Source: Bacillota bacterium
GTDB taxonomy: Bacteria; Bacillota; UBA4882; UBA8346
Assembly (NCBI GenBank): GCA_023400055.1
Contig: JAEXFN010000004.1
Coordinates: forward strand, 1 to 64,000
Reading direction: 5' to 3'
Length of the DNA stretch: 64,000 nt
Shown here: in pieces, positions 51,687 to 62,600 of the stretch
How positions within the stretch are numbered: the first letter of the stretch is position 1
Layout: the number at the start of each line of letters is the position of its first letter
Position numbers and translations under genes: made by a program
The notes under the pieces: generated by a model
Seen by the model: the letters and a program-made list of their open reading frames with translations, nothing else
What the model was told of the DNA's origin: nothing
Databases searched by the model: none

Positions 51687-52358
51687 CTACGCTTTAAGTT
51701 TATAGATATAGGTGGGGCGGCCCTGTTTGCCATAGATCAAGTCAAAAGAAACCAGATTGCGGTCTTGGAGCAGTCTTAAGTAACGCCGGGCAGAAACGGT
51801 CGAGATCCCGACCTCGGCGGCGATCTCCTCCGCGGTTACTCCATTGGGCCGAGTCTCGATGATCTCCACCACCTTATCCTCGGTTAATTGACTAAACCCT
51901 TTGGCCTGAGAGCAATCAGCGCCCACCCCGGCGGTGCCCAGCCGGTCCAGATCGTCCTGGGAAACTTGCGAACGATTCAGGGTCTCTAAAAAATCCCGGT
52001 AATTTTGGAGGGATTGGTGCAGGCGTTGTTTGAGAAAAGGTTTGATCAGATAATCGCGAACCCCTAGCCGCAGGCACTCTTGAACCACGGGAATCTCCCG
52101 GGCGGCGGTAATCATGATGAAATCGATCTCTTTCACCTTGTCCCGTACGTTCTCAATGACCGCCGAACCGTTAAAATCGGGAAGAAAGTTATCAAGCAAG
52201 ATCAACTGCGGTTTTAGCTCCTGGACCATCTCCACCGCGGTTTGACCGGAACCGGCCACCCCAACCACTTCGAAGCCCCGGCATTCCTTGATGAACTCTT
52301 GAGTGATCTCCACCACCATCGGGTCATCTTCAACAATTAAAATCCGAATGGACATCAT
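51687..52358 (-). CDS. Response regulator, CitB/DcuR family
   Basis: 223 residues. Receiver domain (1 to about 120) with the acidic pair in VEDDPMVVE, phospho-acceptor Asp in LILLDNFLPDF, ITAAR and the KPF lysine. The C-terminal region has a helix-turn-helix GVTAEEIAAEVGISTVSARRYLRLL, the CitB/DcuR-type output. It overlaps the kinase gene by one base. With the adjacent TRAP genes it probably activates uptake of a di- or tricarboxylate. Confidence 0.9.
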   Translation of the reverse strand: MMSIRILIVEDDPMVVEITQEFIKECRGFEVVGVAGSGQTAVEMVQELKPQLILLDNFLPDFNGSAVIENVRDKVKEIDFIMITAAREIPVVQECLRLGVRDYLIKPFLKQRLHQSLQNYRDFLETLNRSQVSQDDLDRLGTAGVGADCSQAKGFSQLTEDKVVEIIETRPNGVTAEEIAAEVGISTVSARRYLRLLQDRNLVSFDLIYGKQGRPTYIYKLKA

Positions 52359-54232
52359 TACCGTTCCACCCCCGCTTTTAGAGGAATCTTCGCCAGGAAG
52401 ACCAGGTTCCGGCCGCTATGAAAACGGAGCGAGCCGCGTAAATTCTCGACGCATTGTTTAACGAGGCTCAGGCCGATCCCTTTGTTCTGCCCTTTTTTGG
52501 TCGTAAAACCGCGCTTGAAGATCTGTTTGCCGATGCTGGCGGGAATGCCCGGCCCGTTGTCAGCCACAGCGATCCGCAGGAATCCGCGCTTCGATTGGAT
52601 TTTCACCCAGATCATCTTCTGGTCCTGTTGGCTTTCCTGTAAAGCCTCAAACGCATTTTCAATCAGATTGCCGACAATACAGACCATCTCATTGTCGGGA
52701 ATCCGGACATCACGTGGAATAAAGCTGTGCTGGTCGAGTTCGAACCGGATATTCAGCTCTTTGGCCCGGTTGAATTTGCCAAGCAAAATCCCGGAGACCG
52801 CTGAGGAAGGGAAAGCCTCCGTCAATTGCGAGATCAGATCCTGATGCGATTCACTGGCCTCATGCAACAAGGTAAGGGCTCGATCGTATTTTTTAAGTTG
52901 AATCAGACCCGATAGGGATTGCAATTTATTCATGAATTCATGCGATTGCGCCCGGAGGGCCTGGGTATAATTCTTGACTTCCACCAGTTCCTCGGCGACC
53001 TTTTGAAACTCGGTCAAGTCCCGCAGAGTGATGACGGCCCCGCGAATGGTCTGTTTGCTTTTCAAGGGGACCATATTATAGACGACCACGGTTTCGCCGA
53101 TTACTTGCTGTTGATTGTATAGCGCCTGGCCTACGGCGAGAACCTCCCGGAAATTGAGATCGCGAAAGAAATTCTCGGCGGGTTGGCCGATCATCTCCAG
53201 ATTCGACGGCAACATCTGCTGCGCCACTTTATTAATGAGCGTAATCCGGCCGCGCTGGTCGAGTGCAATAATCCCCTCGAAAGTCGATTGCAGAATGGCG
53301 GTTCGCTGATCGAGTAAAGCGGCAATTTCCTGGGGTTCCATGCCGAAGATCGAGCGTTTGATATTACGCGCCAGAAAGTTGGCGCCCAGGACCCCGAATA
53401 ATAAGCCTACGCCCACCACAGCCAGGGAGAATATCTTCAGGCGCAACAAAGCCGCCAAAACCTCGGTACGGGTTTTGGCGATCGCAAAGATTCCGGAGAA
53501 GGTCGCGTCGGTGGGAACCGTAAAGAAAATGAAATAGTAATTGGGATCGGTTCTGCGGTTGCCGGTTTGAAAGACTGTTTTCCCCGAGTTGGTGGCGAGC
53601 TTCTGAAAAACCGCTGCGGGCAACTGAGCGATCCTGGGAATCCCCAACAACAAACGGCGGTTTCCGAACAGTAACAGCTTACTGTGTAAAATCGAAGAAA
53701 AATAATTGTTCAGCCGTTGGTCGATAAGAGTTCCCAGATTCAAATAACCGACAACCTGATCGGCGAAAGTGACCGGGATAGTGGTCACCAAGTATATTTG
53801 TCCGTCCCTTTGCGTCAAATAGGACTCGTAACCGCCGGGAAGCGGCTTTTTAAAACTAATCCGCTGAGCGAGGCGCTCATAAGCTCTATGATTATCCGCC
53901 AGTAAAACACCGCGTCCGTCGATGGCCTCGATCAAATCCAGGTTATAATCCTGCGCCACCTGTTTAAAGTAAAAATTCAGCACCGAAGGGATCCGTTCTT
54001 TAATCGAAAAGGCAAAAATTTCGCGCCGAGTCTGGGCCGAGGCTTTAAACTTCTGCTCACTGATGATATTGTCAAGCGTCAACTTAAAGCTTTGGTAGGT
54101 TACCCGCAGGGAGCCCTGGGCCTCCTCTTCCAGCTCTTTTTGAAAGAAATATTGCGTGAACATAAAAACCGAAAACATCAAGATCATCAGAATAATACCG
54201 AAATAAATGTTGATCTTGGTAATCAGCCGCAA
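52358..54232 (-). CDS. Sensor histidine kinase, CitA/DcuS family
   Basis: About 624 residues. Two membrane helices flank an extracytoplasmic sensing domain of roughly 230 residues; a PAS domain (ILQSTFEGIIALDQRGRITLINKVAQQML) follows, then a phospho-acceptor helix QSHEFMNKLQSLSGLIQL and a HATPase domain with NLIENAFEAL, ADNGPGIP and KGIGLSLVKQ. The SHEFMNKL box is that of CitA/DcuS kinases, which sense carboxylates outside the cell. TTG at 54232 matches the ribosome site GGGGTGAT best; an ATG at 54265 is possible. Confidence 0.9.
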   Translation of the reverse strand: MRLITKINIYFGIILMILMFSVFMFTQYFFQKELEEEAQGSLRVTYQSFKLTLDNIISEQKFKASAQTRREIFAFSIKERIPSVLNFYFKQVAQDYNLDLIEAIDGRGVLLADNHRAYERLAQRISFKKPLPGGYESYLTQRDGQIYLVTTIPVTFADQVVGYLNLGTLIDQRLNNYFSSILHSKLLLFGNRRLLLGIPRIAQLPAAVFQKLATNSGKTVFQTGNRRTDPNYYFIFFTVPTDATFSGIFAIAKTRTEVLAALLRLKIFSLAVVGVGLLFGVLGANFLARNIKRSIFGMEPQEIAALLDQRTAILQSTFEGIIALDQRGRITLINKVAQQMLPSNLEMIGQPAENFFRDLNFREVLAVGQALYNQQQVIGETVVVYNMVPLKSKQTIRGAVITLRDLTEFQKVAEELVEVKNYTQALRAQSHEFMNKLQSLSGLIQLKKYDRALTLLHEASESHQDLISQLTEAFPSSAVSGILLGKFNRAKELNIRFELDQHSFIPRDVRIPDNEMVCIVGNLIENAFEALQESQQDQKMIWVKIQSKRGFLRIAVADNGPGIPASIGKQIFKRGFTTKKGQNKGIGLSLVKQCVENLRGSLRFHSGRNLVFLAKIPLKAGVER

Positions 54233-54424
54233 AAATATCACCCCACGGATTCGTAATTTCGACATCGAGGATGATATTTCCTTGAAAAGTTACATTAATG
54301 TTAATAGATAACTATTGGAGGCGCTTGAATACTTCGATTACAATGGTTTTGCGTTTCAGATTTGTAACTTCCTCGAAACGGGACAGCCTTAAAATGGCTG
54401 TTGTCAGTTCTTATATCCTATATA

Positions 54425-54453
54425 TTGTTAGTTATTGCAAGTTACCGTATAAT
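54425..54453 (+). promoter_or_regulatory. Promoter of the 2H phosphoesterase gene
   Basis: TTGTTA, a 17-base spacer and TATAAT, about 90 bases upstream of the gene start. The rest of 54233-54544 is AT-rich with no gene. Confidence 0.6.
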
Positions 54454-54544
54454 TAAAATAGAAAAATTTTCCTCTAATTTATTTAAAATCAGTCAGGAAT
54501 GAATTTTAGCGCATTTAATTTTATTCCTTTGGAGATGAAAAGCT

Positions 54545-55261
54545 TTGAGCGCTGTTGAAACCGACCATGATTCCGATTTGGAAGCCCTTTATGCCACCAT
54601 TGCCGCCCGAGGCTTTTTGGCAATCGGCACCGGAAAGCTCCAGTTCGATCCGTATTTAAATCATCCGGATGCCGACCAGCGGCGCGGTCTGACTCTGCTC
54701 ATCCGGATCGGCGGTACGCTCGGCGCAACCTTTCATGCCATTCAGGAAGCCTTACGGCGCGCCGACCCGGGACAGTATTATTATCCTCCGGATGATCTAC
54801 ATCTGACCGTCCTCAGCCTGATCAGCGCCAGTGCCGATTTTCGATGCGCCGCGGCGGAGGCGGACCACTGGGCGAGGCTGGCGGCCGAGGCGCTGCGCGG
54901 GATAACGCCGTTTGTCATCGGATACCGAGGGATAGTTCCCAGTGAAGCCGCTATTATCGCCAAAGGATTTTATACCCAGGGATTGGCGGCCATTCGCGCC
55001 CAAATTCGGCGGATGGCCGCCCGCAACGATATGAACTTGCGAGAACGTTATCAAAGTATTGCCGCTCATGTCACTCTGGCCCGATTCCGGGTCCCTCCCA
55101 ACGACAATGAAAAACTCCTGGCCATGCTCCATCAATATCATGATGTTGACCTGGGGGAACTGCGGGTGAACCAGTTGGATCTGGTAATCCACGATTGGTA
55201 TAACCATTCCAGTGAAACGATTGCTCAATTCACTTTGGGAAGGGAGGATGGTTTCGATTAG
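54545..55261 (+). CDS. 2H phosphoesterase superfamily protein
   Basis: 238 residues. The paired motifs HLTVL (86-90) and HVTLAR (175-180) are the two H-x-T/S-x signatures of the 2H superfamily (2'-5' RNA ligase, cyclic phosphodiesterase and mutarotase-like proteins). The arrangement suggests hydrolysis or ligation of 2',3'- or 1',2'-cyclic phosphates in RNA or nucleotides, but the substrate is unknown. TTG start after GGAGATG; the in-frame ATG choice would stop at once. It is a single plus-strand gene. Confidence 0.8.
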   Translation: MSAVETDHDSDLEALYATIAARGFLAIGTGKLQFDPYLNHPDADQRRGLTLLIRIGGTLGATFHAIQEALRRADPGQYYYPPDDLHLTVLSLISASADFRCAAAEADHWARLAAEALRGITPFVIGYRGIVPSEAAIIAKGFYTQGLAAIRAQIRRMAARNDMNLRERYQSIAAHVTLARFRVPPNDNEKLLAMLHQYHDVDLGELRVNQLDLVIHDWYNHSSETIAQFTLGREDGFD

Positions 55262-55276
55262 GGCAGGGACGGTGAG

Positions 55277-55762
55277 TCAGCCTGACAGCCTATTGCTCGA
55301 TTTTTGCTCGACCTGATAATGTTTATAGGCGCTCCAAAACCAGACCAGCGACGTCCCAAAGCGAAACCACGGATTCCAGAAGTGGTACTTTAGCAATCCC
55401 GCTTCGTGAAAGACTTCCTCAATGCTGGCACTGGCCAAGGCAAAAATGACCAAATATAACGGAAGGGCATACCAGGACTTTTCCAGCGGCAGATAATAAA
55501 GGAACAACATAATTGCGGGAATCCAGGCACAACCCAGCCAGAGATTGATGCCCAGTGTCTTAAAGGGCTCGGCTTGAAGGTATTCAAATAAGTGTAACCA
55601 GCTTGCGAGGATCCAAATGAATAGATAGCTACAAAACAATCCCCACACCAAACCATAAAACAGCAGTGTCTTATACTTATCTTTGGGTATTAAGACCAAA
55701 GCCATGATCCACATCAGCCCAAAAAGCAACGGATAATAAAGATCTTTGGGAATCCAACTCAT
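55277..55762 (-). CDS. CBO0543-like integral membrane protein
   Basis: 161 residues with five predicted helices and a Trp/Tyr-rich sequence: LYYPLLFGLMWIMALVLIPKDKYKTLLFYGLVWG, ending GTSLVWFWSAYKHYQ. This pattern recalls the uncharacterised CBO0543 family of spore-forming clostridia and bacilli. Function unknown. A second small membrane protein follows upstream on the same strand. Confidence 0.65.
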   Translation of the reverse strand: MSWIPKDLYYPLLFGLMWIMALVLIPKDKYKTLLFYGLVWGLFCSYLFIWILASWLHLFEYLQAEPFKTLGINLWLGCAWIPAIMLFLYYLPLEKSWYALPLYLVIFALASASIEEVFHEAGLLKYHFWNPWFRFGTSLVWFWSAYKHYQVEQKSSNRLSG

Positions 55763-55840
55763 CTAACTCCTCCTCAACCTATTCTCCGTAGCATCCCATT
55801 CATATGTCCATCGAGCTCCCCTCCGGTGGTTCCTCAATCG

Positions 55841-56308
55841 TTAATCGTTAATTTGCTTTTCTAGCAGCTTTTCTTTCTTCTCCATATACCGGATGATATA
55901 TCCCAGGATCATGCCATAAATGATCGAATCCAGTGAGTTGATGAAGGCGGTCAGGATGTGCCCATCCGCCAACAACCGAATGTTGAGTCCCAGCACCGCG
56001 GCACGAATGGCGAACCAGACGATGGCTCCGTAATAAGCGCCCCATAATAGATAATGCTTCGCTTCCAAGCGGGTGGTAAAGTAAACAAAAATGATCCCCA
56101 ACAAAATGCTGAAAATTGCTTCGAAGATGATTGAATAAAAATATTCGGCCATTCCTCGCGGGCGATGCCCGAGCACTATCACTCCCGCATAATCCAGAAA
56201 GGTAATATTGGTAATTTTGAGACCATAGTAAAAAAAGGCATCCGGAATGTCTTTGAGAATCCCCGCGATGATCCCCCCGAGCACCCCGATAAATAACCTC
56301 TTTTCCAT
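55841..56308 (-). CDS. Small integral membrane protein, YqhR/DUF1440-like
   Basis: 155 residues with four hydrophobic helices and glycine-rich start MEKRLFIGVLGGIIAGILKD, charged tail MEKKEKLLEKQIND. The plan resembles small uncharacterised Bacillota membrane proteins (YqhR or DUF1440 type), but the match is only general. It is adjacent to the CBO0543-like gene on the same strand with an 80-base gap; the pair may be co-expressed. Confidence 0.55.
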   Translation of the reverse strand: MEKRLFIGVLGGIIAGILKDIPDAFFYYGLKITNITFLDYAGVIVLGHRPRGMAEYFYSIIFEAIFSILLGIIFVYFTTRLEAKHYLLWGAYYGAIVWFAIRAAVLGLNIRLLADGHILTAFINSLDSIIYGMILGYIIRYMEKKEKLLEKQIND

Positions 56309-56544
56309 TCGCCTTCACTCGTTTCCGGTCTGAATTCCGTGCTGCGGCCACGAAAACTATCATTAAGACCCGCTATCTTCGTATAATCTCAAGAAGTTAA
56401 CGATTCTTGGAGCACCCGGATGGCTCCCAGGATAGAGAATTCAATGGCAACTCCAGCAAAAAATCTAGAAATTATTGTTTGTAATTTTAGTTTTTTCATT
56501 CAGTTGAAAACCCAACCAAACCAACCGCTTTACGAAAGCAGCAT
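56309..56544. other. Gene-free interval
   Basis: No gene or RNA recognised. It contains AT-rich promoter-like DNA for the minus-strand membrane protein gene but no convincing box pair. Confidence 0.35.
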
Positions 56545-56588
56545 CATCTAAAAAGCCTCCCGGCAAATGCCGGAAGGCTTTTTAGATG
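56545..56588 (-). terminator. Bidirectional terminator after threonine aldolase
   Basis: CATCTAAAAAGCCT pairs with AGGCTTTTTAGATG, with CCGGCA/TGCCGG inside. Both flanks give T-rich tails, so it works for the minus-strand aldolase gene and possibly in reverse. Confidence 0.85.
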
Positions 56589-56652
56589 ACGCAACCATTG
56601 CGCATATCGAAAGATCTCGTTCAAACGTGACGGCCGGATCGCTTCGCAGCGG

Positions 56653-57687
56653 TTAAAGCGCGAAAGCCTTTAGATCCGCAATAAAAGCCAGAACCGCTTC
56701 TTCCCTGGTCGCCCAGGAAGTGACCAGCCGGATGGCAGCGTTATCCGCGTCGGTTTGCTCCCACACGTAGAAGGCGTATTTCTCCTGTAGCTTTTCGATC
56801 AGCCGGTTCGGCAAGACCGGGAAAATTTGATTGGTGGAGGAGAGGGTTAGGAAACGGTAGCCCGCGCTTCGAATGGCCCCGCTCAATAAACCGGCCATCG
56901 CATTGGCATGTTTCGCCAGATCGAAATAAAGATCGTCTTTGAAAAGCTCTAAAAACTGAATACCGATCAGTCGTCCTTTGGCGAGCAACGCTCCTTTTTG
57001 CTTCATGTGGAAGCGGAAATCTTCCCCCAGCGCATCATTGCCAATGACCAACGCCTCCCCGAGCAGGGCCCCGTTCTTCGTCCCGCCGATGTAAAAGGCA
57101 TCCGCCAGCTGACTGAGGTCCGATAAGTTCAGGTCGTTCTCTGTGGCGCATAACGCCGAACCCAATCGCGCGCCGTCGACATATAGATAAAGGCGGTTCG
57201 CTTTGCAGAACCGGGCCAGATCTTCCAGTTCCTTCTTTTGATAAATGGTGCCGATCTCAGTGGGGTTGGAGATGTATACCAGTTTCGGTTTTACCATATG
57301 TTCGTCGGTATGCGCCTGAAGGACGGCTTGGATCTGCTCCGGAGCGATTTTGCCTTGATTTTCCGGGACCGAGATGACCTTATGTCCCGTAGCCTCGATG
57401 GCGCCGGTTTCGTGCACCAAAATATGGCCGGTGTTCGCCGCGATGGCCGCTTCGTGCGGCCGTAAAAAAGCCGAAAGGACGGTGAGATTGGTTTGCGTGC
57501 CGCCGGCAAGCAAGTGGACCGCGACATCATTGCGGCCGATCCTTTGTTTGATGAGCGCAATGGCTTTTTGGCTGTAGATATCTTCGCCGTACCCTTCGGT
57601 CTGCTCCAGATTGGTTTCCAGCAGAGCCTGCAGGATTCGGGGATGCGCTCCTTCGCTATAGTCGTTCTTAAAACTGTACATCATCAT
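56653..57687 (-). CDS. Low-specificity threonine aldolase family enzyme
   Basis: 344 residues of the beta-eliminating lyase/threonine aldolase fold: MYSFKNDYSEGAHPRILQAL, AVHLLAGGTQTNLTVLSAFLRP, YVDGARLGSAL and FYIGGTKNGALLG with the PLP lysine in GGTKNG. These enzymes cleave L-threonine or L-allo-threonine to glycine and acetaldehyde. Three ATGs in a row follow GGGAGGGCT; the first is kept. It lies just downstream of the tRNA-Lys gene. Confidence 0.88.
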   Translation of the reverse strand: MMMYSFKNDYSEGAHPRILQALLETNLEQTEGYGEDIYSQKAIALIKQRIGRNDVAVHLLAGGTQTNLTVLSAFLRPHEAAIAANTGHILVHETGAIEATGHKVISVPENQGKIAPEQIQAVLQAHTDEHMVKPKLVYISNPTEIGTIYQKKELEDLARFCKANRLYLYVDGARLGSALCATENDLNLSDLSQLADAFYIGGTKNGALLGEALVIGNDALGEDFRFHMKQKGALLAKGRLIGIQFLELFKDDLYFDLAKHANAMAGLLSGAIRSAGYRFLTLSSTNQIFPVLPNRLIEKLQEKYAFYVWEQTDADNAAIRLVTSWATREEAVLAFIADLKAFAL

Positions 57688-57820
57688 AGCCCTCCCTTGC
57701 CGATTTGCCGGCGGCCTTCGACCGCCACCTCATGCCGTCGTCCCGTTACGAAAAAATAACATTGATTTTCTAACGCAAAAAACCTCCCGGAACTGCTTCC
57801 GAAAGGCTTGTCAACAGAAT

Positions 57821-57896
<76 letters not shown>

Positions 57897-57914
57897 AGAA
57901 AATAAAATAAAATT

Positions 57915-57991
57915 TGGTGGCGGTGACTGGGATCGAACCAGTGACACTGCGGGTATGAACCGCATGCTCGTACCAACTGAGCTACACCGCC
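57915..57991 (-). tRNA. tRNA-Met (CAT), elongator type
   Basis: Cloverleaf on the minus strand: acceptor GGCGGTG/CACCGCC, D arm, anticodon stem TGCGG with loop TTCATAC (anticodon CAT), T arm with GGTTCGATCC, discriminator A and encoded CCA. The paired first base excludes an initiator tRNA; a lysidine-modified tRNA-Ile cannot be ruled out by sequence alone. It is 18 bases upstream of tRNA-Lys, so both are probably one transcript. Confidence 0.93.
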
Positions 57992-58220
57992 AATTGCCGA
58001 ACGCATAAAGTATTATATTATAATCTCAGCAATAGATCAATAGGGTAAGCCCTAGTTTTTTCTGGGAATGGGACCAATTTCGATATTTTAATCTTCGTTT
58101 CCCTATCACTGTTGTAAGTTCTCGATTAACTTGAGATTTTTAATGAGCTTTCGGCTAAGGAAAAATCCGTTTTAACGGGAGGTTCTCTTTTAAGACCTAT
58201 TTTTCAACTTTTATGAGAAC

Positions 58221-59510
58221 TCACAGCTGTAGCGCCTGTTCGAAGACGTCGAAATACCGTTCAAAGGTCTTGGCGGTGCAATCCGGATTCTTAATGACGA
58301 TCCCCGGCGTCCTCAAGCCGATCAGGGCCAGAGCCATCGCCATCCGGTGGTCGTCGTAGGTCTCCAACTCCGCCGGCCGGGGAGTCCCCGGGTAGATGAC
58401 CAGCCCGTCCCCGGCGATCTCGGCCCGGATCCCCAGCCGGGTCAGTTCATTGATGATCGCCGTCAACCGGTCGGACTCATGATAACGGATGAAGCCAATG
58501 TTCCGGATGACCGTCGGCGAAGTAGCGAAGGGCGCCAACGCCGCCACGGTGGGAGTCTGATCGGGCAGGCCGCTCATATCCACATCCACGCCGGGAAAAC
58601 GGCCGTCGGCCGGACCGGTCACCCGGAGCCCGTCCGCCTCAGCGCGAATCTTACAACCCATCTGTTTCAAGATATCCAGCAACTTGATGTCACCTTGCAA
58701 AGTGTCGAGACTGGCGCCCCGGACCAAAACCGTGCCGCCGGTCAGGGCGGCCATGGCGAAGAAATAGCCGGCGTTGGAGAGATCCGGTTCGATATTATAG
58801 TCGATCCCCCGATAACGCTGGCCGGTTGTGACCGTAAACCGCTCAAAGTCATGATTGACCGCCTTGACCCCGAATTCCCCCATCATCCGCAAGGTCATGG
58901 CCACAAAGGGCTGGGCGGGAAGTTCGCCCTGAAGCGTAATCTCCAGGTCGGCAGCGGCGAAACAGCCCACCATCAGCAAGGCGCTCAAAAACTGGCTGCT
59001 CTGGGTGGCGGTCAACCGGACCGCTCCGCCCTTGAGCCCTTGGCTTTTCATCCGGTAAGGCAATGCGTAGGGTTTGGCCAAAAAATGAAATTGGGTGCCC
59101 TGCTCCCGCAACGCGTGCAGCAAAGGGGCCATCGGCCGGGCGTTCATCTGTTCCGAGGCCTCGACCAGATACTCGCCGCCGCCGGCCGCCAGCATCGCCG
59201 TTAAAAAACGGGCCGCCGTCCCGGCACTGCCCACATAGATCGCGGCCGTCCGCTGCGGAATGAGACCGTTCCTGCCAATGATCTGGACCGAATGGGCCGC
59301 CTCGTTAAAGGCCACCGGAAACCCCAGCCGGATCAGCGACTGCAAAAAATTCCGGCTGTCATCGCTGAATAGCACATTATTCAAGGTAACCATACAATCA
59401 CTCAAAGCCGCCAGCAACAAGGCCCGGTTCGTAATGCTCTTCGAACCCGGGATCTCCACCTCGGCATTCACCGGCCGCTGTGCCGGCGGGACTGCGTAAA
59501 ACTGAGCCAT
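58221..59510 (-). CDS. aroA: 3-phosphoshikimate 1-carboxyvinyltransferase (EPSP synthase)
   Basis: 429 residues with the inverse alpha/beta-barrel plan of EPSP synthase, which joins phosphoenolpyruvate to shikimate 3-phosphate in aromatic amino acid synthesis. Motifs: IPGSKSITNRALLLAAL, GSAGTAARFLTAMLA, RPMAPLLHALREQG, SSQFLSALL, DYNIEPDLSNAGYF, and YDDHRMAMALALIG at the end. The ATG after GAGGTGA is used. It is transcribed alone upstream of the tRNA genes. Confidence 0.95.
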   Translation of the reverse strand: MAQFYAVPPAQRPVNAEVEIPGSKSITNRALLLAALSDCMVTLNNVLFSDDSRNFLQSLIRLGFPVAFNEAAHSVQIIGRNGLIPQRTAAIYVGSAGTAARFLTAMLAAGGGEYLVEASEQMNARPMAPLLHALREQGTQFHFLAKPYALPYRMKSQGLKGGAVRLTATQSSQFLSALLMVGCFAAADLEITLQGELPAQPFVAMTLRMMGEFGVKAVNHDFERFTVTTGQRYRGIDYNIEPDLSNAGYFFAMAALTGGTVLVRGASLDTLQGDIKLLDILKQMGCKIRAEADGLRVTGPADGRFPGVDVDMSGLPDQTPTVAALAPFATSPTVIRNIGFIRYHESDRLTAIINELTRLGIRAEIAGDGLVIYPGTPRPAELETYDDHRMAMALALIGLRTPGIVIKNPDCTAKTFERYFDVFEQALQL

Positions 59511-59620
59511 CCCGTTCACCTCGATTTATCGACCATCCTATTATATCACTCCATCGCGCCGACGCAAATCAAACGCAGGTAAACAAGAAGTAAAGGAGCG
59601 CCGCCCTGGGACGGAACGCC

Positions 59621-62600
59621 TTACCCGCGTTCGATCCGGACTTGGCTGCCCGAGCCGTCCAGATCGGCCGGACGGATGATCAACCGTCGCGGGATCCGGT
59701 TGCGCAGCTCCGGCAGATGGCTGATCAGGCCGATCACTAAATGCTCCTGCTGGAGCCGTTCCAACGAATCCAGCACCACTTCCAGCAAGGCCGGGTCGAG
59801 CGTGCCGAAGCCTTCGTCGAGGAAGAAGAACTCCAGCGGGTTGCGTCCGTTCAGTTGAATCTTGGCCGACAGCGCCAAAGCCAGCGCCAACGAGACCAGG
59901 AAGGTTTCGCCGCCGGACAGCGAGCTGACCGGCCGGGCCAGGCCGCCGTTGCCGTTATCGCAGATGATAAAGTCTTTGTTCTCGTCCAGTTTCAACAGGT
60001 ATCGGCCGTTGGTCAGGTTTTGCAACCGTCCCGAGGCATCCTGCAAGATATAGCGCAGGTGCTCCTCGGCAATGTAGGCCACAAAAGCATCCCCCTGCAA
60101 CAGGCGGTGCATCTCGTCGGCCTGGGCTTTGCGGCCGGCCAGCTGCTGGCGGTCCTTCTGATATAGGCGGATCCGCTCATATTTGGCAGCCATATTGGCC
60201 AAGGTGGATTCCAGCCCCCCGATCTCCCCGGCGATCCGTTCCTTGGCCGCGCCGGCCTGGCCCCGTACCGCCTGGATCTCCTCCCAGGCTTCGGGAGGGA
60301 TGGTTTGGTCGCCCAGCTTGGCCAGGTTCTGCTCGATCTGCGCCGCCAGCATTTTGGCGGTATCTTCAAAGGCAGAGCAGGCTTCCTTGAGCTGTTGCCG
60401 TTCCGTCGCGGTCCGCAGCGCCGCCGCAAAGGCAGCAGTGGTCGTGAATCCGTTGGCGGACAGCTTTTGCCCGAGCGCCGCTTCGGCCTGATCCAGCGCC
60501 GCCTGGGCCAGTTCCTGCTGCTGCAGCGCGGCGGAACGCCGGTTGGCCAGGGCCTGCAAGGTTTCCCGGGAAGATTCGTAGGCCGTTTTGGCTGCCGCCA
60601 GATTTTCCTCTAACAGCGCCAGGGCTTGCCCCGCCTCGGCCAGCAACGCTTCAACCGGCCGATCGCCGGTGATCTCGCGCAGCTTGGCCCGGCGTTCCTG
60701 AATCTCGCGCTCCAGATTCCTGCGATCCGCTTCCCGGCCGGTCCACTCGGCGCGGGCCGTCTCCAGCTCGGTTTGGAGCTTTTCGTAAAGTCGGTCGGCT
60801 TTCTCCAGCTCCTGGAGGATTACGGCCAGCTTCCCGCGGCCTTCCTCCGACGCTTTATCCTTGGCGGAGATCTGCTGCGACTGCTCGGCAAATCCGGCGG
60901 TCAGCCCCAGCTCGGCGCGGCTGGCTTCATATTCGGCCGCCATATCCGCCAAGGCTTGCTGGGCCGGAGCCAGCTCCCGCTCCAGCCGCTCCAGGCCGCT
61001 CCGGCAGGCAGCCCATTCGGCGCCGAGCTGAGCCACGACCCGCTCCTGTTCCAGCCGTTGCTGCCGCAATCCGGCCAGTTCCCGCTCGAGCTCGCCGTCC
61101 CGCGTCTCCCAGGCGGTGATCGCGGCGTGGAACGCCTGCAACCGTTCTTGCTCGATCTGCAGCAACTCCGGCCAGCGCTCGGGAGGCCGGTCGATCCAGA
61201 CGGCGGGCAATCCCGCTCCGAGCGCCGTCCATTGTTGCACCGCCGCTTGTTGTTTCTCCCGGAGTCTGGTCCGTTGCTCCGCGTCGCCCGCCCGCCGAGT
61301 TTGATGCTGAACCGTTTCCCGGTTCAGCTGATCGATGGACTGCCGCAATCGCTCCAGGGTGGCTTCCAGCTCGGCCAATTCGGCCCGTTCCCGTTGCAAC
61401 GCCGCCGGATCCGGGCCGATGGCCAAACGGGGATGATGCGCCGAGCCGCAGACCGGGCAGGGAGTTCCCGCGGCCAGGTTCGCCGCCAGGACCGCCGCGG
61501 CATTGGCGGTTTCCTGCTCTTTCAGCGCGGCTTGACGGCGTTGCCGTTCCGCCTCCAGCGCGGCCGATTGACGCTCCAGTTCCGCAATCCGGCTCCGCCC
61601 CTCTTCCAAGTGCCGCTCATGTTCCCGCAACCGCTCGTCCAGGCCGGCCAGCTCGTTTTGCCCGGATTGAATGGCGGCCGACAACGCCGCTAACCCATCC
61701 AGTTGCCGTTCCAAACGGCTCAGCCGCTCGTACTGCGCCGCATAACTGCTGAGATCGCCCGGTTTGGCCTGGGTGTGTTCGGATCGGACCTTTTCCAGCC
61801 GTTCGATCTGGGCCACGATCTGTTGGGTTGTCGCCCCTTGCGCCGCCAACCGCTCCGCCAAAGCGTCCCGGATCGCTTCATCTGCGGTCCGCGTCGCGCT
61901 CAACTTGGCTACCTCGGCCTGGCGATTCAAGTACTCCTGTTCCAAGCGTACTCCCGCCTGAACCCGCTCGCGCAGATCGACGAGCACCATCAGGCTGGCC
62001 AGTTCCTCCTCTAGCCGTTTCCGGTCCGCCTCTTTCTCAGCCTTGTACTTTTCGCCCTTGGCCAAACGGCTTTGATGCTCGGAAACCCGCGCCGCCAAAC
62101 CGTTCTGGTACGTTTCCAGCGCCGCCAAGTCCGCCTCCTTCCTTTGCAGCTCGGCCGTTTCGGCTACCAACGGCTGGAGCCGCGCCTGTCGGGCGATCCA
62201 GCCCGGCTGCTCTTCCCGGAAAGCGGTTTCGGCGGCGTTAAAAGCTGCCGCCAAGCGGTCATGGCGCGTTTCCGCTTCTCCATAAAGCGCGGCCGCCGCC
62301 TCCAGTTCCCGCCGGCTGGCCTGACAGGAGGCGCCCGCCCGCTGGTAGGCTTCATCGTAGGGGCGAACCGCCTCGGCCGCTTCGGCGCGGCGCAAGATCG
62401 CGCAACGCTCCAGATGGGCAGCTTGCTCCCGCAAGTGTTCCTGTTCATCCTGGCGCAACCGTTCCAACTCCTGTTGCAGCTGCCAAAGCGCCGCCACCCG
62501 CGCATAATCCTGTTCCACCGCTGCGGCGCGGGCCACGATCGCCCGCCGCTCCGCTTCCTTGCGCTCCAGTTCCTCCCGGAGTTGCTGCAAGGTCTCGCCC

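Noticed and set aside
60626..61693. Long plus-strand frames opposite sbcC
   Set aside because: Antisense shadows of the coiled-coil region; no ribosome sites or family similarity.
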